Positions 19,873-25,707 of a DNA stretch of 25,707 bases are shown piece by piece. The translations under genes were made by a program, and so were the position numbers. Each line of letters opens with the position of its first letter. Positions within the stretch are counted from its first letter, which is position 1. The notes under the pieces were generated by a model. That model was not told where the DNA came from, did not search any database, and saw nothing but the letters and a program-made list of their open reading frames with translations. Source of the stretch: a virus; the IMG/VR virus record IMGVR_UViG_3300050821_005596, positions 1 through 25,707 of that record; one strand, 5' to 3'.

Positions 19873-19912
19873 GGGACCTGCCAATGCGCAAGGGTTGGCA
19901 GGTCCCCCTTTT
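19873..19912 (+). terminator. Rho-independent terminator inside the structural operon
   Basis: GGGACCTGCCAA (19873-19884) pairs perfectly with TTGGCAGGTCCC (19895-19906) around a 10-nt loop, followed by CCTTTT. The stem is GC-rich. The next gene's GGAGG begins at once. It would lower expression of genes after the capsid and decoration proteins, as many phages do. The T run is short (four), so some read-through is expected. Confidence 0.8.
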
Positions 19913-19920
19913 GGAGGAAT

Positions 19921-20391
19921 ATGGCTAGACCACGCAAAGTTAAGGAGGAACCAGTGACAGTACCACAAGAAGCACCCGCAAAATTAGGCTATACCGACCT
20001 ATTTCATAAGATAGACCATCTGAGCGGTAAAGATAGACAGCGTTTTACTAAGACTCTGACCACAGAAGAGAAAAAGGCGTATATCGCTTATTGCAAAGAA
20101 CGCGATTGTGAGAAAGTCACAGGCATATTCCGCTGTTTCGAGCCTGTTGGAGGCACAGTAGAAATGAATGCCATGGCCTATCCGGGTGAAGATCCCGTGA
20201 AATATGCATTCTTTGATGGCATGGAATATACAGTCCCACGATATGTCGCAAGGCGCTTTGAAAATGAGTTTCAAGGTGTCGGCACCTGGTATCCAACGCA
20301 TTCCCATATCATGGATATCAATGGACAACCGATAATCAACGTAGCTAAGAAAAACCGTCGGTTTGGCTTTAGCTCGATGGACTTCCAATAA
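19921..20391 (+). CDS. Hypothetical structural-region protein (156 aa)
   Basis: ATG 19921 is preceded by TTTTGGAGGAAT; earlier codons would fall in the terminator, so this start is firm. The protein MARPRKVKEEPVTVPQEAPA, then KLGYTDLFHKIDHLSGKDRQ, has a basic, Pro-rich arm followed by helices. A beta part follows (GIFRCFEPVGGTVEMNAMAY) and ends FENEFQGVGTWYPTHSHIMD. It may be a connector-linked protein; the family is not recognised by name. The stop overlaps the next ATG (TAATG). Confidence 0.62.
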   Translation: MARPRKVKEEPVTVPQEAPAKLGYTDLFHKIDHLSGKDRQRFTKTLTTEEKKAYIAYCKERDCEKVTGIFRCFEPVGGTVEMNAMAYPGEDPVKYAFFDGMEYTVPRYVARRFENEFQGVGTWYPTHSHIMDINGQPIINVAKKNRRFGFSSMDFQ

Positions 20392-20756
20392 TGCCGGGAC
20401 AGATAGTTGTTCCTACACCTGGATCAGTCTTGCAGGGGCCGATATTCTCCGATTTCGAGCCCCAGCGCGTGCTTATTGCCGCTGTTACCAATGCAGCGCG
20501 AGCAGTAGTGACAACATCCACTCCTTTTGATTTCCAGGATGGCATCTATGTGCGGCTTATAGTTCCGCCCATATATGGGATGGTGTTGTCCTATGTACAG
20601 ACGATCATCCAGATCATGGATTCGACGCACTTCATCACTAACATAGACACCTCGAACCTCGACCCTTTCGTGCCCCCTAACATTGTCCTTCCTCTAGGCT
20701 TCACGCCCGCGCAGGTGGTGCCCATGGGAGACGAAACGCGTAACATAGCGGCCTAA
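20391..20756 (+). CDS. Beta-rich structural protein (121 aa) sharing a module with the decoration protein
   Basis: The sequence MPGQIVVPTPGSVLQGPIFS, then DFEPQRVLIAAVTNAARAVV, is followed by GIYVRLIVPPIYGMVLSYVQ and IIQIMDSTHFITNIDTSNLD, ending TPAQVVPMGDETRNIAA. This lines up with the C-terminal module of the 18828 protein: VVT...G..V......GM...V.....Q.....FT.NIDT......F.P...TPAQ..P.GD. It is thus a single-module relative, probably an adhesin-like or head-tail joining part. The start overlaps the preceding stop. Confidence 0.62.
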   Translation: MPGQIVVPTPGSVLQGPIFSDFEPQRVLIAAVTNAARAVVTTSTPFDFQDGIYVRLIVPPIYGMVLSYVQTIIQIMDSTHFITNIDTSNLDPFVPPNIVLPLGFTPAQVVPMGDETRNIAA

Positions 20757-20759
20757 TCT

Positions 20760-21839
20760 ATGGCGATATATCCTCCTACAACACCTCCGGGTCTTCCTAA
20801 TGCCCTAGGTGACATCGTCACTAAGATACGGCGTATCACCAAGTCTCCGAGTCCCAACCAGATCACGGATGATCAGATTCTTCAGTACGTCAACACATAC
20901 CTACTGTATGACTTCCCCGCGGAATTGCGCCTTAAGAACATGCTATCCAATTATACCTTTGCTACCATACCCAATCAAGAAACGTATCTTCTGCCTACCG
21001 ATAGTATCATCACGATAGAGCCCCCACTATATATCAATGGCTATCAGTCGCACTTCACGCAATCGCAAGAAGACTTCTATCGGCTCTATCCCAAATTAGG
21101 CCTGATGGAAAGTAATCTAGCCTTCGGCAACGGAACGCAGGGACCCTATACGTTCACACTCACCAATAGCCCTATCTTCCAGAACAATGTGACTATAGCC
21201 GCTACCGATTCTACTGGAGCATATGCCACGGCGGTAGATATCCCCATAAGCACCGATATAGGCGCACTTGCCGGCGTATCGATCCAGGCGGGATCTGTCA
21301 TAAACTACGTGACAGGTGTTGTAAGTATATTATTTAATAACAATATTCCGGGCGGAAACCCCATCAACTGCCAAGTGGTTCCTTATGTGCCTTCAAGGCC
21401 TGTGGCAGCCCTATTTTATCACGATACGATATATCTTCGGCCTGTCCCCGACGCAGCCTATCTTGTGAATGTCCAAGCATTCATCAATCCCATCGCATGC
21501 CTGAATGGACAAATTCACAACCCTCCAACAGTCGGCGGCACAAATGATCCCAACTTTCCATCACCTCCCGTGGCCGTGAATGTCCCTGAAGGCTTTGTCA
21601 ATACGAACGATACGGCCCAGATAAAGCAATGGTGGCAACTGATTGCTTGGGGCGCTGCCATGAAGATCTTCGAAGATCGTGGAGACGTAGAAAACATAGC
21701 CCGCTTTATGCCGATATTCGACAAGCAGTTAAGACTTGCACTGCGCCGAACACTTGTAGAAATGTCCAGTGAGCGCGCCGCAACGATATTTACAGACCAG
21801 ACGCAATATCCTATCGGAAACTTTTTTAGCCAGTTTTAG
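20760..21839 (+). CDS. Head-tail connector (adaptor) protein (359 aa)
   Basis: The N-terminal part LGDIVTKIRRITKSPSPNQI, then TDDQILQYVNTYLLYDFPAE, is typical of phage adaptors of the gp4 or gp6 sort. Residues near 105-205 are inserted beta modules (TGAYATAVDIPISTDIGALA, VSIQAGSVINYVTGVVSILF). The C-terminal part returns to helices (QIKQWWQLIAWGAAMKIFED, then RFMPIFDKQLRLALRRTLVE). It would form a ring below the portal to attach the tail. The adaptor call is by layout and position. The start ATG is three bases after the previous stop. Confidence 0.7.
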   Translation: MAIYPPTTPPGLPNALGDIVTKIRRITKSPSPNQITDDQILQYVNTYLLYDFPAELRLKNMLSNYTFATIPNQETYLLPTDSIITIEPPLYINGYQSHFTQSQEDFYRLYPKLGLMESNLAFGNGTQGPYTFTLTNSPIFQNNVTIAATDSTGAYATAVDIPISTDIGALAGVSIQAGSVINYVTGVVSILFNNNIPGGNPINCQVVPYVPSRPVAALFYHDTIYLRPVPDAAYLVNVQAFINPIACLNGQIHNPPTVGGTNDPNFPSPPVAVNVPEGFVNTNDTAQIKQWWQLIAWGAAMKIFEDRGDVENIARFMPIFDKQLRLALRRTLVEMSSERAATIFTDQTQYPIGNFFSQF

Positions 21840-21845
21840 GTGTAG

Positions 21846-22982
21846 ATGATCATCCAAGGCGACTGCTTAGACGTAATGAAGACCTACCCCGACAACCACT
21901 TCACGGGCATTGTCACTGATCCTCCATATGGGATTTCCTTCCTTGGAAAAGATTGGGACCATAGTATCCCTGGAGTTCCATATTGGCAAGAAGCGTTACG
22001 CATCTGCAAACCGGGTGCCCATCTACTTGCTTTTGCTGGCACACGCACTTTCCATAGACTTGCGTGCGCGCTGGAAGACGCCGGTTGGGAAATAAGGGAC
22101 TGCATTAACTGGATGTATGGCTCAGGGTTTCCCAAATCGCATAACTTTGGCAAGAAAATAGGTGACGAATGGCAAGGATATGGAACCGCTCTAAAACCCG
22201 CATGGGAGCCGATCCTAGTCTGTATGAAGCCATGCGATGGCACTTTCGCTAACAATGCCGAAACGCATGGGTTGGCGGGAATAAATATCGATGCCTGTAG
22301 GATTGGAGTCGAAGGGGGAACAAAGAGATCTGGACAGGCTGATTATCCTAAGACGGAACAAGGAACGGTAGATAGATCGATTCATTGGGCGAGAACTGGT
22401 CATAGTATAAATCAACTAGATAAAGGCCGCTGGCCCGCAAACGTTATCCTTGATGAGGAAGCGGGCGAAATGCTGGATGGGCAGAGTGGAGAACTAAAAA
22501 GTAGAATATTCTATAGTCAAGGTACCAATTCAACCACATTTAATGGATGTCTAGGACGTAATCCAAAATTAAGAACGGATACGAAAGGTTATACTGATTC
22601 CGGAGGCGCCTCGCGCTTCTTCTATTGCGCTAAGCCTAGTCCTTCGGAAAGGGATGAGGGAATGGGGGAATCACCAATATTCGAATCGCAAACCCTTTAT
22701 GGATGCACGTCTCCGGGAAGAAACGTACCGAAACATGGAGGAAAGAGGAAAAATAACCATCCTACCGTCAAGCCTATCAAGCTAATGCAATATCTTCTCA
22801 AGCTGATAGCCCCTCCTAAGAACGCGCTAATCCTGGACCCGTTCGCGGGAAGCGGTAGCACACTCGTAGCCGCATGCAAGTTGGGGATAGATTGCGTCGG
22901 CATTGAATTGAGCGCGGAATATTGCGAGATCGCGCGTGCTAGGCTAGAAAACTGCAAAGATTTATTTACAAAGGCCATGTGA
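21846..22982 (+). CDS. Beta-class DNA methyltransferase (N4-cytosine or N6-adenine)
   Basis: The 378-aa protein has the catalytic DPPY at residues 25-28 (VTDPPYGISF) and the AdoMet motif DPFAGSG at 331-337, in the order of a beta-class enzyme. Between them are KPAWEPILVCMKP, RWPANVILDEEAGEMLDGQS, then ASRFFYCAKPSPSERDEGMG. NNHPTVKPIKLMQYLL is the usual lead-in to motif I. It modifies phage DNA, probably against host restriction. No restriction partner is present, so it is an orphan. The position inside tail genes is unusual. The ATG is six bases after the previous stop. Confidence 0.9.
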   Translation: MIIQGDCLDVMKTYPDNHFTGIVTDPPYGISFLGKDWDHSIPGVPYWQEALRICKPGAHLLAFAGTRTFHRLACALEDAGWEIRDCINWMYGSGFPKSHNFGKKIGDEWQGYGTALKPAWEPILVCMKPCDGTFANNAETHGLAGINIDACRIGVEGGTKRSGQADYPKTEQGTVDRSIHWARTGHSINQLDKGRWPANVILDEEAGEMLDGQSGELKSRIFYSQGTNSTTFNGCLGRNPKLRTDTKGYTDSGGASRFFYCAKPSPSERDEGMGESPIFESQTLYGCTSPGRNVPKHGGKRKNNHPTVKPIKLMQYLLKLIAPPKNALILDPFAGSGSTLVAACKLGIDCVGIELSAEYCEIARARLENCKDLFTKAM

Positions 22983-22986
22983 TGCC

Positions 22987-23244
22987 CTACTTGCGTTCTT
23001 TATATAGCTCTTTGATCTCACGCTGCATTTCACGTACTTCATTTTGGGATTCTCTTACATCGAACTGCATTTGCTTAACCTCTAACTGCACATCTCTAAT
23101 CTCCACCTGGATATCCAAAATAGTATGCATGGTCGCATCTATGCGGGCAAAAGTGGCTCGACGATCCGAATTTGATTCAGATCTATTCCAAAGAAATATT
23201 CCTGCTATGGTAGCTAAGAATATTGAAAACTGTGTCCAATCCAT
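22987..23244 (-). CDS. MDW-family membrane coiled-coil protein (85 aa)
   Basis: The frame MDWTQFSIFLATIAGIFLWN, then RSESNSDRRATFARIDATMH, has a transmembrane helix (5-19) and the family cap WNRSESxSDRR, followed by IQVEIRDVQLEVKQMQFDVR and a perfect-looking coiled-coil tail. It is clearly related to the 15684/15896 pair (WSRSESRAD; QEIKDFHGRL). The upstream gene stops 9 nt before its ATG. The ribosome site is weak (GAGTAAAG). It lies antisense to the structural operon, between the methyltransferase and the tail-fibre gene. Confidence 0.68.
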   Translation of the reverse strand: MDWTQFSIFLATIAGIFLWNRSESNSDRRATFARIDATMHTILDIQVEIRDVQLEVKQMQFDVRESQNEVREMQREIKELYKERK

Positions 23245-23253
23245 GATTAGTCT

Positions 23254-23463
23254 TTACTCATTTCTAGAGCGCAACATATCAATGAGCACGAAGTGTAAAG
23301 TATCTATCCTTGATATAGCCGTATCCACACTATGTGTAAGATTAGTAATATCTGTATGCAAACGATTTTCCATTCGAGACATCATCCATAGCATCAAAGC
23401 ACTGAAAACACAGAACACAGCAAATATCATTCCCAAAATAGTCCAAACTAGATTCCAGTCCAT
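23254..23463 (-). CDS. MDW-type membrane coiled-coil protein (69 aa)
   Basis: ATG 23463 follows AAGGAGG; longer upstream codons are not needed. MDWNLVWTILGMIFAVFCVF, then SALMLWMMSRMENRLHTDIT, has a long transmembrane stretch (5-28) and a coiled coil NLTHSVDTAISRIDTLHFVL. It is the most diverged of the four MDW-type copies. With 22987-23244 it forms a two-gene minus-strand insert. Its promoter is not convincingly found. Function unknown. Confidence 0.66.
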   Translation of the reverse strand: MDWNLVWTILGMIFAVFCVFSALMLWMMSRMENRLHTDITNLTHSVDTAISRIDTLHFVLIDMLRSRNE

Positions 23464-23529
23464 GAGGCGTCCTCCTTTTTGCATGATCTTACCAGCTTTA
23501 AAATTCCAGATCCACCGAAAGGAATCTTT

Positions 23530-24162
23530 ATGAATTTCCAATATAATCCAGCGGTACCCCAAGCGCAGATGGCGCCTTCGCAAAGCCAGCCCATAATGCT
23601 GGGCAATTTCCAGTATCTATGTGGTTCTGCCGGAAAGGGTCTATTGCGTGATCACAACATGCTACTCAATAACGTGCCGGCTGGCGACGGAATCCATCTA
23701 CAGACCACCTTTCTGAATCGCACAGTAAGCCCCGGATTTGCTGGCGGGAACGGCGTGCTCTATACTCAGGAGATCACTCCTCCGGCGGGGCCTGCCGCCG
23801 CACAGCTCTTCTTTGATGCAAGCAGTCCGAGTGCGCCTGTGCAACTGACCAGCCATACACCCGTCAAAGGCACGTCAGGTTTCACATATCTTCCCGGCGG
23901 TCTGATTCTCATATGGGGAAAGAATACCGCCGCGAATGGAACTGTAATATCATTTCCCAATGATCCCGCGACTTCCTCTCCTTTGATGCTTTCGGCGGCC
24001 GCATATGCCGTAGTGATCAGCGAAAACGATGGCGCCAACTTCGACTTTATCAAAGCTACACTGATCGGCCCTACCGGCTTTACCGTTGTCATCATTCGAT
24101 CAGCAGGAGGAGGACAGACAACTCCCGTAATCTTTAACTGGATAGCCATAGGACCCGCTTAA
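23530..24162 (+). CDS. Tail-fibre-like protein with a gp53-type C-terminal domain (210 aa)
   Basis: ATG 23530 follows GAAAGGAATCTTT; the upstream codons down to 23479 cross the leader of the opposing gene. The N-terminal half (GKGLLRDHNMLLNNVPAGDG, then TFLNRTVSPGFAGGNG) is not recognised. The C-terminal GGLILIWGKNTAANGTVISF, then NDPATSSPLMLSAAAYAVVI and ENDGANFDFIKATLIGPTGF, follows the pattern GLIIQWGxxxxxxxGxxVxFPxAFxxxPxVxxxxxx. That is the knob-like end found on many tail fibres. The short length suggests a fibre tip or head fibre. The stop overlaps the next ATG. Confidence 0.65.
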   Translation: MNFQYNPAVPQAQMAPSQSQPIMLGNFQYLCGSAGKGLLRDHNMLLNNVPAGDGIHLQTTFLNRTVSPGFAGGNGVLYTQEITPPAGPAAAQLFFDASSPSAPVQLTSHTPVKGTSGFTYLPGGLILIWGKNTAANGTVISFPNDPATSSPLMLSAAAYAVVISENDGANFDFIKATLIGPTGFTVVIIRSAGGGQTTPVIFNWIAIGPA

Positions 24163-25707
24163 TGCAACCTCTGCTTATCGCTCCATACAACGTTGGCGTA
24201 GAACAAGATCTTAAGCCATTCATGATCCCGGAAGATGCCTTCCCGAACATCCTGAATGCTTTCATATATCGCGGGCGTGTGCAAAGAAAGTCGGGTTATC
24301 AGCTACTTGGGAGACTAGAGCGTCTACTCACTAGCGCAGCGCTGATGGGAAACTTCTCATCGACCACCACGACTTATAATCTGTTTACTATGCTTAGCAT
24401 CACAGAGCCGAATGCACAACTTGCAATAGGCTTCGTTATCACTATCGGTGCTCCAGATAGTCAGACGTTGACAGATTCCGGCACGGGCATTTTAGCTATT
24501 AGTCCTGTCGATGCCACCAAGATTACTTCCGCAACGATCAATTATTCCACAGGTGTGCTCACCCTAACATGGGGAGGCGTTGTAGCAAATAGCACGGGAA
24601 CATTGACAGGAGGCTATTTCCCCGAACTTCCAGTGATGGGAGCGCGAGTCAGAGATCTAGTAGCGACGCCAAACCAGAATCAGACGGTATTTTTTGATAC
24701 GACATATGCCTATATCTATACGGGCACGGTATTTGAAGAATTGGCCTCCACGCTACCCACAACATGGCATGGAACAGATTCACAGCAATTTTGGGCCACC
24801 AACTTCCAGACGGACAATCTGAACAATCAGCTTTTTTGGGTAACGAACGATAATCCTGGACTTCAAGGCTACACAATTACCGCCGCCACATCCGCCAATC
24901 CTATCGTTGTCACAACCACAACGGCGACACCCCTAATTCAAACGGGCGACACAGTATATTTGTTCAACATGAGCAATCCGAACTTCAATTTCGTAACCGG
25001 CATAGCGACAGTGGCGGGCAACAACATTAGTATCCCTGTAAATGGCAGCGGTTTCGGCGCTGCTGCGACCTCAGGAGTTATTCTCACGCCCAATAGAAAT
25101 ATATCTGGTGACGGAATCCGCTATTACAATGGCTCAACGTGGACAAACTTCAATCCTCTAACAAATGGCGTGAATGCTGTCGAAACAGCTCTGATGCTCA
25201 TTCCTTATAAAGATCGACTTGTGCTGCTCAACACAATAGAGGGGGCAGATCCCTCACTTGGTTCAAACGAAGTCTTCTCACAAAGGGCCAGATGGAGCCA
25301 GAATACGGCAGGTAGTACCAGCGGAGCAACAGATGCAGTTAATGGATGGCGTGATGATATCGTGGGTCGCGGTGGCTTCGTCGATGCTCCAACAGGAGAG
25401 AGTATCGTTAGTGCTGGCTTCATCAAAGACACACTCATTGTGTATTTTGAAACCTCCGCCTGGCAGCTTGTCTATACCGGCAATGAGATACTCCCCTTCA
25501 CCTGGCAACGCATCAATGCGGAACTGGGCGCCGATTCAACCTTCAGCGCCGTACAGTTCGATGGAGGACTCATCTGCTTCGGCAATGTCGGCATACACGC
25601 GGCCAATGGTGGAACGACACAACGTATTGACCAGGTTATTCCTGACACGGTATTCAATATCCACAATCAGACGGATGGTCCCAAACGTACCAGCGGTATC
25701 CGGGACT
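24162..25707 (+). CDS. Large tail or DNA-stabilisation protein, cut by window edge
   Basis: The frame is open from ATG 24162 (TAATG overlap) to the window end, at least 515 codons. It opens MQPLLIAPYNVGVEQDLKPF, then MIPEDAFPNILNAFIYRGRV and QRKSGYQLLGRL, a signature I associate with podovirus tail proteins that bind the connector (PxxAFxxLxNAYVWRGRxxxRxGxxLLGRL). It continues with Ig-like beta modules: a SATINYSTGVLTLTWGG segment, then TSANPIVVTTTTATPLIQTG and DTVYLFNMSN. Later repeats (RLVLLNTIEGADPSLGSNEV; FIKDTLIVYFETSAWQLVYT) look like beta-propeller blades. It resembles P22 gp10-like tail factors in layout. The end is missing. Confidence 0.68.
   Translation, partial: MQPLLIAPYNVGVEQDLKPFMIPEDAFPNILNAFIYRGRVQRKSGYQLLGRLERLLTSAALMGNFSSTTTTYNLFTMLSITEPNAQLAIGFVITIGAPDSQTLTDSGTGILAISPVDATKITSATINYSTGVLTLTWGGVVANSTGTLTGGYFPELPVMGARVRDLVATPNQNQTVFFDTTYAYIYTGTVFEELASTLPTTWHGTDSQQFWATNFQTDNLNNQLFWVTNDNPGLQGYTITAATSANPIVVTTTTATPLIQTGDTVYLFNMSNPNFNFVTGIATVAGNNISIPVNGSGFGAAATSGVILTPNRNISGDGIRYYNGSTWTNFNPLTNGVNAVETALMLIPYKDRLVLLNTIEGADPSLGSNEVFSQRARWSQNTAGSTSGATDAVNGWRDDIVGRGGFVDAPTGESIVSAGFIKDTLIVYFETSAWQLVYTGNEILPFTWQRINAELGADSTFSAVQFDGGLICFGNVGIHAANGGTTQRIDQVIPDTVFNIHNQTDGPKRTSGIRD

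Noticed and set aside
1-25707. CRISPR array, ribosomal RNA, insertion sequence or toxin-antitoxin pair
   Set aside because: No regularly spaced direct repeats with unique spacers, no rRNA-like sequence, no transposase motif and no recognisable toxin-antitoxin pair were seen on either strand.

Overview
The window is a stretch of a tailed double-stranded DNA bacteriophage, or a prophage of one, with podovirus-like head and tail genes: a P22-type portal, an N4-gp56-type major capsid protein, and connector and tail proteins made of beta-rich modules. Most genes are packed end to end with ATGA, TAATG or GTGA overlaps and good AGGAG-type ribosome binding sites, so the host is a bacterium with ordinary Shine-Dalgarno initiation and sigma70-like promoters. 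The sequence does not let me name the host. No integrase, endolysin or tail spike is visible, and both ends cut through genes.

Left part (1-1281, minus strand): a leftward early operon of four small unknown proteins ending in an ERF-family single-strand annealing protein cut by the window edge. A sigma70-like promoter at 1306-1334 fires into it. Divergent from it is a small Cro/Xre-type regulator (1423-1668) with a strong terminator behind it.

Replication and early region (1837-6342, plus strand): an O-like initiator carrying two sets of DNA repeats inside its gene (tandem hairpins and GGGCCAACAAA iterons, a likely origin), a DnaC-like helicase loader, an excisionase-like HTH protein, a zinc-finger protein, a RusA-type resolvase, a tiny lipoprotein and several small unknown proteins. 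ERF, RusA, initiator and loader together suggest a recombination-assisted replication module.

Packaging and head region (6347-13643, plus): terminase small and large subunits, a Lar-like zinc protein, DUF551-like proteins, a tRNA-Ile(UAU), an unknown gene bracketed by a copy of the tRNA 3' end, the portal, and small genes. A minus-strand cassette (13714-16129) with its own promoter follows. It encodes membrane-anchored coiled-coil proteins, a small SPFH/prohibitin-like protein and a pair of paralogues.

Structural region (16427-25707, plus): scaffold, then the major capsid gene split by a 707-nt group I intron. The intron holds an antisense LAGLIDADG endonuclease gene with its own promoter and ribosome binding site. 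After it come a decoration-like protein, an internal terminator, three connector-type proteins, a beta-class DNA methyltransferase, a second minus-strand pair of membrane coiled-coil genes, a tail-fibre-like protein and a truncated large tail protein.
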